Assembly (NCBI GenBank): GCA_964505765.1
Contig: CAZDJQ010000016.1
Coordinates: 1 to 18,741 of the forward strand
DNA from: CAZDJQ01 sp964505765
GTDB lineage: Bacteria > Patescibacteriota > Microgenomatia > UBA12405 > JAHJSD01
Direction: 5' to 3'
DNA length: 18,741 nucleotides
The notes under the pieces were generated by a model, which worked only from the letters and a program-made list of their open reading frames with translations, made no database searches and was not told the DNA's origin. A program made the translations under genes and the position numbers. Every line of letters begins with the position of its first letter. Position 1 is the first letter of the stretch. Positions 10,500 through 15,878 of the stretch are shown here, in pieces.

Positions 10500-10787
10500 C
10501 TACCCAATTGAGGATAGAACTGTCACGCGGTTGTCTTTCACCATGTCCGCCGCTTCAATAGCGCTCACGGTCTGACTGGAGACTGTTGCGTGTATTTCTT
10601 CACCGTCGACGTTGATACCTTCAATGAAATTGCCGGTCAATCCATCCGTGCGGTACGATACCAGCAGATTCAAATACCGGTCAAGCTGTTCGACCATCTC
10701 GACCTTATCACGGACAACCAGAACCGCCTTACGGTGTTCCTCTTTGCCGTCCCGATAGATTGTGACATCGACTGCTTCATGTATCAT
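10500..10787 (-). CDS. ORF23, hypothetical protein (95 aa)
   Basis: The start at 10787 follows AACGAGGGGG. MIHEAVDVTIYRDGKEEHRK, then AVLVVRDKVEMVEQLDRYLN, LLVSYRTDGLTGNFIEGIN and VDGEEIHATVSSQTVSAIEA. A beta-hairpin start then helices. No signature recognised. The leader includes the second copy of the covarying start-site hairpin (11022-11038). Confidence 0.87.
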   Translation of the reverse strand: MIHEAVDVTIYRDGKEEHRKAVLVVRDKVEMVEQLDRYLNLLVSYRTDGLTGNFIEGINVDGEEIHATVSSQTVSAIEAADMVKDNRVTVLSSIG

Positions 10788-10829
10788 AACACCCCCTCGT
10801 TGATTGTGGAACCTCGCTTCCAGCACCAT

Positions 10830-10851
10830 CTACCGGCATGCCAGCCGAAAA
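10830..10851 (-). promoter_or_regulatory. Type B element before ORF23
   Basis: CTACC-N10-GCCGAAAA on the plus strand. The CCGGAAA half is altered. Confidence 0.65.
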
Positions 10852-11021
10852 CCGGACCCTGATTTCGACGTCTCGCGCCCTCACAGCCCCGCCAAGCCCG
10901 CATCCAGACCCAGGAGCACATATACCACCCTTCGCACATGCGACCGCACACAGGCGTCTTACGGCGCACATGCGACGGCGCAGGTATGACGGCAGCCAAC
11001 GTCAGAATTGGTACTCTGTAG

Positions 11022-11038
11022 GCGAGTCGAAGACTCGC
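11022..11038 (-). repeat. Leader hairpin, family 1 copy 2
   Basis: GCGAGTC-TTC-GACTCGC directly after ATAGGC, followed by GCCTACAGA. Same flanks as 5414-5430 but a wholly different stem, which is compensatory. Confidence 0.8.
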
Positions 11039-11057
11039 GCCTATGGGTCACAGATTC
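11039..11057 (-). promoter_or_regulatory. Type A motif for ORF23
   Basis: Exact GAATCTGTGACCCATAGGC. Confidence 0.8.
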
Positions 11058-11067
11058 TGTGCAGGGA

Positions 11068-11098
11068 TAAAAAAAGGGGGAGGGGGGGCTTGCGCCCG
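11068..11098 (-). terminator. Terminator after ORF24
   Basis: GGGC-GCAA-GCCC, then a C-rich stretch and seven Ts on the minus strand. Confidence 0.75.
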
Positions 11099-11101
11099 TC
11101 C

Positions 11102-11296
11102 CTATTTGAATTCGTATTCGTTCAGGTCTCTCGATAGTGGTTTCGAGAGTTGCGGCAAGTTACCGCCGTCCCGTGTCACCGTGTAGATTTTCCACACGGA
11201 AGGATTTTCCCGCCTTGCCTTTTCGATGGCGGCTTTCCTGTGAGGCGCTTCAATTGGCACGGTCGCACCATTAGACATATACACCCAAAATCTCAT
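11102..11296 (-). CDS. ORF24, small basic protein (64 aa)
   Basis: The ATG at 11296 is chosen over a GTG two codons upstream because the SD (CAGGGGG) ends 5 nt before it. MRFWVYMSNGATVPIEAPHR, then KAAIEKARRENPSVWKIYTV and TRDGGNLPQLSKPLS. A beta-strand plus basic helix of the kind seen in small 'AAIEKAR' phage proteins. Function unknown. It follows ORF25 with only a hairpin between and has neither type A nor type B. Confidence 0.85.
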   Translation of the reverse strand: MRFWVYMSNGATVPIEAPHRKAAIEKARRENPSVWKIYTVTRDGGNLPQLSKPLSRDLNEYEFK

Positions 11297-11320
11297 TGTC
11301 ACCCCCTGAGAAGCGCGGCG

Positions 11321-11352
11321 GGGGACGTTTCCGCCATTGGTGGCACGTCCCC
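11321..11352 (-). repeat. Hairpin between ORF25 and ORF24
   Basis: GGGGACGT/ACGTCCCC (8 bp) with a 16-nt loop that itself contains CCACC/GGCGG-like pairing. No T-run, so more likely a processing or stability element than a terminator. Confidence 0.65.
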
Positions 11353-11364
11353 TATCATTGGCCG

Positions 11365-11679
11365 CTAATCTTCTGGATACGGTTCGCAGTATTCCGCCGG
11401 TATGTTCAAGCCCCTGTACATCAAATCATGATGCAAAAGGCTATTTTTGAACCCGCTTGCCTTTTCCGCTACTTTCTGATAATCCACCCAAAAGCGGTAT
11501 GAATCATCGTTGCCGCATGCCGTGACGTTCCTTACCGTACTACCAGCCGGAACCGTGAACGAATACCCGAACGCCTTGACCGGATAATCCTTGACCGTCT
11601 TTGCGCTTTTCGGTTTCACAACTTCAATGACACCGGAACCACCGCAAGCCGCACACGTTCTTTCTGAACACTTTCTCAT
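11365..11679 (-). CDS. ORF25, protein with DnaJ-type CxxCxGxG motif (104 aa)
   Basis: Start at 11679 after AACAAAGGGGG. MRKCSERTCAACGGSGVIEV begins with Cys residues ending in CAACGGSG, the repeat unit of DnaJ-type zinc fingers; one unit plus C4 could form a minimal zinc site. The remainder (FGYSFTVPAGSTVRNVTACG, then SYRFWVDYQKVAEKASGFK) is a compact domain of unknown role. Follows ORF26 by a type B element only, so it is likely in the ORF27-26-25-24 operon. Confidence 0.88.
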   Translation of the reverse strand: MRKCSERTCAACGGSGVIEVVKPKSAKTVKDYPVKAFGYSFTVPAGSTVRNVTACGNDDSYRFWVDYQKVAEKASGFKNSLLHHDLMYRGLNIPAEYCEPYPED

Positions 11680-11703
11680 GTCGTCCCCCTTTGTTGGCAC
11701 TGG

Positions 11704-11725
11704 CTACCACCAGACCAGCCGGAAA
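11704..11725 (-). promoter_or_regulatory. Type B element before ORF25
   Basis: CTACC-N10-CCGGAAA on the plus strand, directly after the ORF26 TGA (TGA-TTTCCGG), inside an apparent operon. Confidence 0.8.
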
Positions 11726-11980
11726 TCAGGCCGGTATACCCTTGCGATACGGGCACCAATGGGGAATACTTTTTGGTACATTCAGATAATCCATTCCCCG
11801 CAAATACGATGGAGCTTTCACCTGTTTGTACGGGATGGTGCGTTGGCTTCCATCCCTGCATCTGACGGCGGGATGACCGCATTGCGGTTTTGCCCCGCCA
11901 GGAGTAAACGCCCCACTATGGTCGTACTGGTCGCACTTCCCGCAACAATCTATTGTTACCGCTGGTATTGTTACTGGCAT
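11726..11980 (-). CDS. ORF26, cysteine-rich zinc-binding-type protein (84 aa)
   Basis: The ATG at 11980 follows GGGGGGTAGCAAC and overlaps the end of ORF27. MPVTIPAVTIDCCGKCDQYD, then KPQCGHPAVRCRDG and ...IPHWCPYRKGIPA. The CCxxC...CxHP...C...WCP spacing fits the small phage 'C-x2-C...CPL' proteins, likely binding one or two zinc ions. Role unknown. Translationally coupled to ORF27. Confidence 0.87.
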   Translation of the reverse strand: MPVTIPAVTIDCCGKCDQYDHSGAFTPGGAKPQCGHPAVRCRDGSQRTIPYKQVKAPSYLRGMDYLNVPKSIPHWCPYRKGIPA

Positions 11981-12240
11981 GTTGCTACCCCCCATTTGTT
12001 TTCTATCCACTCATTGACAGCCTTATCGACTTCCGTGCTGTTTGGTGACAGTTCCGGCGCGTCCTTCGGTTTCACTTCGTATGCCGGTTCGTGCCAATCA
12101 TCCGTACAACGATAGAAAACTACCAGCCCTTTGCGTTCCTCTTGAGCACAATAGTACGCCTTTTGCCCTTCAGAGTTCTCGAAAGAATAGACTACCCGAC
12201 AGTATCCCGGTTCCGTGTACTCATACTTCAATCTGTTCAT
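11971..12240 (-). CDS. ORF27, hypothetical protein (89 aa)
   Basis: Start at 12240 after CAAAGGGGGGGG. MNRLKYEYTEPGYCRVVYSF, then ENSEGQKAYYCAQEERKGLV and an acidic tail ending in a Trp-rich helix (VDKAVNEWIENKWGVATCQ). A beta-rich N-terminal domain is likely. Overlaps the start of ORF26 by 10 nt. Function unknown. Confidence 0.88.
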   Translation of the reverse strand: MNRLKYEYTEPGYCRVVYSFENSEGQKAYYCAQEERKGLVVFYRCTDDWHEPAYEVKPKDAPELSPNSTEVDKAVNEWIENKWGVATCQ

Positions 12241-12267
12241 GTCTTCCCCCCCCTTTGTTGGCGTCAG

Positions 12268-12289
12268 CTACCGCCAATCCTGCCGGAAA
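12268..12289 (-). promoter_or_regulatory. Type B element before ORF27
   Basis: CTACC-N10-CCGGAAA on the plus strand. From here to 18060 the flanking base is G (GCTACC) rather than T. Confidence 0.8.
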
Positions 12290-12330
12290 AGGGGGCCGAG
12301 GCGGGTACTTAGATGTTGCCGTTTACCGTG

Positions 12331-12348
12331 CAACCTAATCACGGATTG
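12331..12348 (-). promoter_or_regulatory. Decayed type A motif for ORF27
   Basis: CAATCCGTGATTAGGTTG keeps only parts of the consensus. Followed by GTTGC/GCAAC pairing. Confidence 0.3.
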
Positions 12349-12417
12349 ACTCTCCTCGATATTCCCCGCCCCGCACATTTGACCGCACTCGATTTGACGG
12401 CGCACATCTGACGGCGG

Positions 12418-12579
12418 TTAGCAATCAATCCTTTTCATCTTGCCGCCACACTCAATACATGGGTCATCCGCAAAAGCGCCGTCAGCGTCTTCGATGATTC
12501 CGTTTATTTCCCCCGTCTCCCCTTCGTTGTCGTACACTTCGTGGCCGCACTCTTGGCACTGCCAGTGTTCACCTTCCAT
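12418..12579 (-). CDS. ORF28, zinc-ribbon protein (53 aa)
   Basis: Two adjacent ATGs; the second (12579) has the better spacing from AAGGGAG. MEGEHWQCQECGHEVYDNEG, then an acidic linker and DDPCIECGGKMKRIDC. Two CxxCG knuckles about 30 residues apart make a classic zinc ribbon, often a nucleic-acid or protein adaptor. No terminator follows; transcription may continue into ORF27-24. Confidence 0.87.
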   Translation of the reverse strand: MEGEHWQCQECGHEVYDNEGETGEINGIIEDADGAFADDPCIECGGKMKRIDC

Positions 12580-12590
12580 CATTCTCCCTT

Positions 12591-12609
12591 GCCTATGGGT
12601 TACAGATTC
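12591..12609 (-). promoter_or_regulatory. Type A motif directly before ORF28
   Basis: Exact GAATCTGTAACCCATAGGC, abutting the SD (compact leader of about 15 nt). Confidence 0.8.
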
Positions 12610-12620
12610 CAGCTTGCATC

Positions 12621-12655
12621 AAAAATAAGAGAGGGGGCAAAAGCCCCCTGACTCT
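12621..12655 (-). terminator. Terminator after ORF29
   Basis: GGGGGC-TTTT-GCCCCC inside an outer AAGAG/CTCTT pairing, then TATTTTT. Confidence 0.9.
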
Positions 12656-13014
12656 TAGTAGTCTTCCGGAAACAGAAACGTACCGTACCAGCCATTGTTT
12701 TCTTCATTCCGGTCAACTTTCAACCAGAATTTGCGGATAGGCAACGAAGGCGACCGCATGACGATTGTCTTTTCGTCAAGATACGAATCTTCCGGCGCGA
12801 CACCCAGGCGGTATCCGGCTGACCGTATGACCATTGTGTCTTCGCTGTCATTCTCGAAGACAAGCATGTCGTGCGGGTGCTTCTGGAGTGCTTTGTATCC
12901 TTCGGACACGTACAAAGCCGCTTCCAGACCGCCGTACTGCTCATTGAAAGCCGCAGTGCCGACAAACCGGATTGGTTCGCCATAAAGCATAGGCTGTGAA
13001 ATTGTTGCGTTCAT
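12655..13014 (-). CDS. ORF29, hypothetical protein (119 aa)
   Basis: Start at 13014 after AACAGAGGGGG. MNATISQPMLYGEPIRFVGT, then AAFNEQYGGLEAALYVSEGY, a charged section and MRSPSLPIRKFWLKVDR, ending in NNGWYGTFLFPEDY. Looks like a soluble beta-rich domain. No family recognised. The stop overlaps the terminator stem edge. Confidence 0.88.
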   Translation of the reverse strand: MNATISQPMLYGEPIRFVGTAAFNEQYGGLEAALYVSEGYKALQKHPHDMLVFENDSEDTMVIRSAGYRLGVAPEDSYLDEKTIVMRSPSLPIRKFWLKVDRNEENNGWYGTFLFPEDY

Positions 13015-13044
13015 CCTTCCCCCTCTGTTCAGATTCAACGATAG

Positions 13045-13066
13045 CTACCACCAGCCTTGCCGGAAA
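13045..13066 (-). promoter_or_regulatory. Type B element before ORF29
   Basis: CTACC-N10-CCGGAAA on the plus strand, 31 nt from the start. Confidence 0.8.
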
Positions 13067-13175
13067 GAGGGGGTGCGGGGCGCGGCAGGGAAAGTGGCCG
13101 TTGTCATAAAGACCGGCGAGCCCCCGCAAACGAATAATAAACGCGCCCCGCGTCTGACCGTAAACACATTGACCC

Positions 13176-13195
13176 GCCCACGTCCGACCGTGAGC
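13176..13195 (-). repeat. GUCGGA-loop hairpin at type A start
   Basis: From ATAG-GC: GCTCACG-GTCGGA-CGTGGGC, a 7-bp stem including one G-U pair, which begins exactly at the presumed transcript start. Confidence 0.8.
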
Positions 13196-13212
13196 CTATG
13201 GGTCACAGATTC
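13194..13212 (-). promoter_or_regulatory. Type A motif for ORF29
   Basis: Exact GAATCTGTGACCCATAGGC. Confidence 0.8.
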
Positions 13213-13223
13213 TTTGCTCCCCC

Positions 13224-13251
13224 AAAAAGAGAGGAGGGGACTTTCGTCCCC
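13224..13251 (-). terminator. Terminator after ORF30
   Basis: GGGGAC-GAAA-GTCCCC then TCCTCTCTTTTT. Confidence 0.85.
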
Positions 13252-13259
13252 CTTGCTCT

Positions 13260-13598
13260 TTACGCTCTTTTCCGCGAACCGTCCCGTGTCCCGAGACTTG
13301 CGCGGCCAACGATTTTGGCGTTGTAGGACGTTGACGGCGTAGTGTGACGCGGCTTTTCCTGTTCAATCACACTTGCAGGGAGATTGCTTTCCGCAAGACC
13401 CTTCCATGAAGTGTTATTGCGGTCAATCTTACCCAGCTTCACTTCCCTTGCCCCGATTACGCGGACACCGGCGCCATACCGCTTGAATGTCGCTTCAATA
13501 CGCGGTTTCAGGTGTTCTTCCAGCGCCTTGATTTCCTCTTTCAGGACTTCCAGCTTTTCCAGCTTGGTTACGTCCCGTTCGTTCAGCAGTTCGGCCAT
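13260..13598 (-). CDS. ORF30, coiled-coil protein, paralogue of ORF39 (112 aa)
   Basis: Start at 13598 after CAAGGGGGTCAAG. N-terminal helix (TKLEKLEVLKEEIKALEEHL, about residues 11-30) likely a coiled coil, then GAGVRVIGAREVKLGKIDRN and a very conserved part KGLAESNLPASVIEQEKPRH, TTPSTSYNAKIVGRA. Aligns without gaps over about 90 residues to ORF39, with roughly two thirds of positions identical by eye. Function unknown; two diverged copies suggest a role kept under selection. Follows ORF31 with only a type B element between. Confidence 0.9.
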   Translation of the reverse strand: MAELLNERDVTKLEKLEVLKEEIKALEEHLKPRIEATFKRYGAGVRVIGAREVKLGKIDRNNTSWKGLAESNLPASVIEQEKPRHTTPSTSYNAKIVGRASLGTRDGSRKRA

Positions 13599-13640
13599 CT
13601 TGACCCCCTTGAAAATGGTGAATGTTTCGTTCAGTGTCAG

Positions 13641-13662
13641 CTACCGTCAACCTTGCGGGAAA
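13641..13662 (-). promoter_or_regulatory. Type B element before ORF30
   Basis: CTACC-N10-GCGGGAAA-like on the plus strand, abutting the ORF31 stop (TGA-TTTCC). Confidence 0.75.
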
Positions 13663-14043
13663 TCACTCCCCCGCCGGTTTGCTTGCTTTTTCTGGATATG
13701 TGCTTTTCCAGCGTTCAATCCATTCCTGACATGACCCAGGCCAGTCATATTTCCACTCAAAAAACTGACCGTAGCCACCGTCAATGTACCCGTCTGACCG
13801 CGCCCGTCCGACGGTGCTCACTCCAACCGCAATACTGCCGATAGCGTTCTTGCTGTCGTCGTCACCATAGGTGTTCATCAACGCTTCAAAGCGATTGTCC
13901 GCCCATCGGGAAGCAACGTCAAGCGCTTCACCGTGGCTTTCAGCAATGAACTGGATTTTCAGGGACGTTTCACGCATAGCCCTGTCATGCCCGTCATAGT
14001 AGACGTAGCTCACTTTGGTCGTGAATACATGTACTTCGTTCAT
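13663..14043 (-). CDS. ORF31, hypothetical protein with in-frame GUC repeats (126 aa)
   Basis: The ATG at 14043 overlaps the ORF32 stop (ATGA), so translation is coupled. MNEVHVFTTKVSYVYYDGHD, then helices, a VGVSTVGRARSDGYIDGGYG segment (about residues 73-92) and YDWPGSCQEWIERWKSTYPE. The VGRARSDG codons are two GUC motifs (CCGTCGGACG, CGGTCAGACG) identical in form to the leader repeats, suggesting a repeat unit lies inside the gene. Function unknown. Confidence 0.87.
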   Translation of the reverse strand: MNEVHVFTTKVSYVYYDGHDRAMRETSLKIQFIAESHGEALDVASRWADNRFEALMNTYGDDDSKNAIGSIAVGVSTVGRARSDGYIDGGYGQFFEWKYDWPGSCQEWIERWKSTYPEKASKPAGE

Positions 14044-14258
14044 GCTTCAATCCTTTCCAGAAATCGGGCAACGTCAATATTCCCTTCAATCTCCAGCGTT
14101 TCGTGCAGGAAATCAAAATCGTTCTGATTGATTACCGTTTCCCGTTCCGGTCGTCCTATCTTCGGGATATGTCCAAGCGGTGCGCCTGTCGTCTTGCGTT
14201 CAATTGCTTCGCGCCGCTTCGTTTCCCTGTCGCCGTTTCCAAATAAATCTGGATGCAT
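14040..14258 (-). CDS. ORF32, hypothetical protein (72 aa)
   Basis: Start at 14258 after GAGAGGGGGCAAGT. MHPDLFGNGDRETKRREAIE, then RKTTGAPLGHIPKIGRPERE and a helical acidic C terminus (LHETLEIEGNIDVARFLERI). Basic, mostly polar first half. Function unknown. First gene of the ORF32-31-30 operon. Confidence 0.86.
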   Translation of the reverse strand: MHPDLFGNGDRETKRREAIERKTTGAPLGHIPKIGRPERETVINQNDFDFLHETLEIEGNIDVARFLERIEA

Positions 14259-14283
14259 ACTTGCCCCCTCTCTCTGCCGTAAG

Positions 14284-14305
14284 CTACCGTCAATCCTGCC
14301 GGAAA
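14284..14305 (-). promoter_or_regulatory. Type B element before ORF32
   Basis: CTACC-N10-CCGGAAA on the plus strand. GCCGTA and TACGGC flank it and can pair, enclosing the element in a loop. Confidence 0.8.
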
Positions 14306-14314
14306 CCCACTACG

Positions 14315-14333
14315 GCCTATGGGTTACGTATTC
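14315..14333 (-). promoter_or_regulatory. Type A motif for ORF32
   Basis: GAATACGTAACCCATAGGC, two bases from consensus. Confidence 0.75.
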
Positions 14334-14337
14334 CCAG

Positions 14338-14356
14338 GCGGGGGCTTGCGCCCCCT
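14338..14356 (-). terminator. Terminator-type hairpin after ORF33
   Basis: GGGGGC-GCAA-GCCCCC. No T-run (CGCCTGGGAA follows). Confidence 0.65.
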
Positions 14357-14361
14357 GCCGG

Positions 14362-14586
14362 TTAGCTCTTGCGGTCGTTGCGCTTGTGTTTCGGCCAATG
14401 ACTTTTACGGTGCAGGAAAGCAGTCAACTCCCCGCCGCCGATACCATTGCCATAGTTCGGCATTGACGGCACGAACAACCGCGAACCGCTTGACGCCCGT
14501 TGACCGGACACCTGAACGCTGTTGCCGGTGAACACACTCATCATGAGTGCAGGAATCATCGCCACAAACTTGCTGAACTTGCTCAT
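14362..14586 (-). CDS. ORF33, small exported or anchored basic protein (74 aa)
   Basis: Start at 14586 after GCAAGGGGGCAGC. MSKFSKFVAMIPALMMSVFT is a short basic n-region plus hydrophobic segment, likely a signal peptide or anchor, then a Ser/Gly/Pro-rich stretch (VSGQRASSGSRLFVPSMPNY, GNGIGGGE) and a very basic tail (HRKSHWPKHKRNDRKS). Possibly envelope- or nucleic-acid-associated. No family recognised. Compact leader with type A only. Confidence 0.8.
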   Translation of the reverse strand: MSKFSKFVAMIPALMMSVFTGNSVQVSGQRASSGSRLFVPSMPNYGNGIGGGELTAFLHRKSHWPKHKRNDRKS

Positions 14587-14597
14587 GCTGCCCCCTT

Positions 14598-14616
14598 GCC
14601 TATGGGTTACAGGTTC
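14598..14616 (-). promoter_or_regulatory. Type A motif directly before ORF33
   Basis: GAACCTGTAACCCATAGGC, one base from consensus, 12 nt from the ATG. Confidence 0.8.
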
Positions 14617-14620
14617 TCGA

Positions 14621-14650
14621 AAACAAAAAGACGGGCTATAATAGCCCGTC
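14621..14650 (-). terminator. Terminator overlapping the ORF34 stop
   Basis: GACGGGCTA-TTA-TAGCCCGTC, perfect 9-bp stem, then TTTTTGTTTTC. Encodes the ORF34 C terminus DGLL-stop. Confidence 0.95.
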
Positions 14651-15469
14651 AAGAAATTCCGCAACGCTCTTGCTGTCAACGATTACGGCATACTCTACCA
14701 CACTGGAAAGCGCGTCAAGTGCCGCCTGTTCGTTTTCAGCTTCAACAATGTAGTGCTGATATTCAGTAGCGCCGCAAACATCCGCACACAAATACCAGTG
14801 TTCATTGTCCGTGTCAATATCAAGCGGGTCACCGGACAACTTGAAACGATTTTCAAAGCTGTCATGTTCTACACGCTGGAGATTGACTTCCGCAACTGCC
14901 TTGCCGATTGCTTCATGGTAATGGTACTCACAGTACCCGCCTTGCTTTTCGCAATCATCATCATGTTCGCCGCAATACTGGCAACGGGTTACACTTGCGC
15001 ACTCAGAACACAACTTCGTGTCCGCTGTACTGGCAATGCCGCCGCAACCGTGCCAGTCCGTTAGTGAATCTGCAATTGACTCTACGTGCTGGACTTTGCA
15101 CCCGCAACGGTCACACTCATAATAGAGTTCGCCGCTGTACTCCCCGTAATCACCGGCATTGAGCTTTGCCACAATAGCGACAACGGACGGTGCCGCATGT
15201 TCGGCCTGAAATTCCGCAACGCTTGCGGGATTTTTCAGGTCATACACGTATACCGTGTCCCAGAAATCATCATGTTCCGGACTGTCAACATCCATGACAG
15301 CCAGCGCCTGTTTGCGCTTCTGTATACCATGCCGACCGGACGTATACAGATTGTGAAACTTTCCGCGCCTGTCAAACGAAAAGAAATTCCACTCCCACAT
15401 GCACCCATCGTACCCGCCGCCATTATAGAAGCAAAGCACGTTTTTGGTTTTGATTTGTGTTTCAGTCAT
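14636..15469 (-). CDS. ORF34, large protein with central zinc-finger cluster (277 aa)
   Basis: Start at 15469 after CAAAGGGGGCTTGA. The N-terminal part (NVLCFYNGGGYDGCMWEWNF, DRRGKFHNLYTSGRHGI) resembles a phage domain I recall as hypothetical. Residues about 117-185 hold paired cysteines: YYECDRCGCKV, HGCGG, LCSECASVTRCQYCGEHDDD-CEKQGGYCEYHYHE, probably two or three zinc sites. The C-terminal part is acidic alpha/beta. No catalytic motif. A zinc-dependent scaffold is my best guess. Confidence 0.92.
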   Translation of the reverse strand: MTETQIKTKNVLCFYNGGGYDGCMWEWNFFSFDRRGKFHNLYTSGRHGIQKRKQALAVMDVDSPEHDDFWDTVYVYDLKNPASVAEFQAEHAAPSVVAIVAKLNAGDYGEYSGELYYECDRCGCKVQHVESIADSLTDWHGCGGIASTADTKLCSECASVTRCQYCGEHDDDCEKQGGYCEYHYHEAIGKAVAEVNLQRVEHDSFENRFKLSGDPLDIDTDNEHWYLCADVCGATEYQHYIVEAENEQAALDALSSVVEYAVIVDSKSVAEFLDGLL

Positions 15470-15494
15470 TCAAGCCCCCTTTGTCTGGCACTGG

Positions 15495-15516
15495 CTACCG
15501 GCAAACCTGCCGGAAA
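15495..15516 (-). promoter_or_regulatory. Type B element before ORF34
   Basis: CTACC-N10-CCGGAAA on the plus strand, 26 nt from the start. Confidence 0.8.
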
Positions 15517-15560
15517 CTACCGCCACCAATAAGTAGAGTACCCACACGCCCCCGCGTTTT

Positions 15561-15584
15561 CCTTTCCGCCGAAGGCGGGAAGGG
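15561..15584 (-). repeat. UUC-loop hairpin, family 2 copy 1
   Basis: Minus strand CCTT-C-CCGCC-TTC-GGCGG-A-AAGG, followed by AAAACGCGGG. One of three copies with different inner stems. Confidence 0.8.
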
Positions 15585-15734
15585 AGCGCACGCATACGCG
15601 CACGCGCATGTACGCAAGCCTGCGCCTGCATCTGACGGCGCACCTGCATCCGACCGCGCCGATTACCGCCCCCGGTCTGACGGTGGTCGCCCCCGGTGCG
15701 ACGACGAGCAGATACCGGCCCACGTCCGACGGCA

Positions 15735-15753
15735 AGCCGCGCCCCGCGCGGCC
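15735..15753 (-). repeat. Start-site hairpin of ORF34 leader
   Basis: GCCGCGC-GGG-GCGCGGC begins at the type A ATAGG. Confidence 0.75.
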
Positions 15754-15769
15754 TATGGGTTACCAATTC
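15751..15769 (-). promoter_or_regulatory. Type A motif for ORF34, gene-proximal copy
   Basis: GAATTGGTAACCCATAGGC, two bases from consensus. Confidence 0.75.
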
Positions 15770-15793
15770 TCGAAATTCACAAAAACACCAGCC

Positions 15794-15812
15794 GCCTAAA
15801 GGTTACAAATTC
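15794..15812 (-). promoter_or_regulatory. Type A motif for ORF34, upstream copy
   Basis: GAATTTGTAACCTTTAGGC, weaker, 24 bp upstream of the better copy. A tandem arrangement. Confidence 0.55.
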
Positions 15813-15825
15813 TGCGGATAGGCAA

Positions 15826-15860
15826 CAAAAAAGGCGGCAAGGCAATTAAGCCCTGCCGCC
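15826..15860 (-). terminator. Terminator after ORF35
   Basis: GGCGGCAGGGC-TTAATT-GCCTTGCCGCC, 11-bp stem with one G-U, then TTTTTTG. The strongest terminator in the window. Confidence 0.95.
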
Positions 15861-15878
15861 TGTCGGGGGGGTCAACCG

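Larger units (their letters stand above)
10788..11101 (-). other. Leader of ORF23, gene-free
   Basis: Holds a weak type B element, several GUC-type repeats (ACATGCGACGGCG and relatives), a structured hairpin and a type A motif, then the ORF24 terminator. No ORF with an SD is present. Confidence 0.8.
15470..15878 (-). other. Leader of ORF34, gene-free
   Basis: 409 bp without a credible ORF. In transcription order: the ORF35 terminator, two tandem type A copies, a 7-bp start hairpin, many GUC repeats, an alternating CG/CA tract, a UUC-loop hairpin of family 2, and the type B element. Confidence 0.85.
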
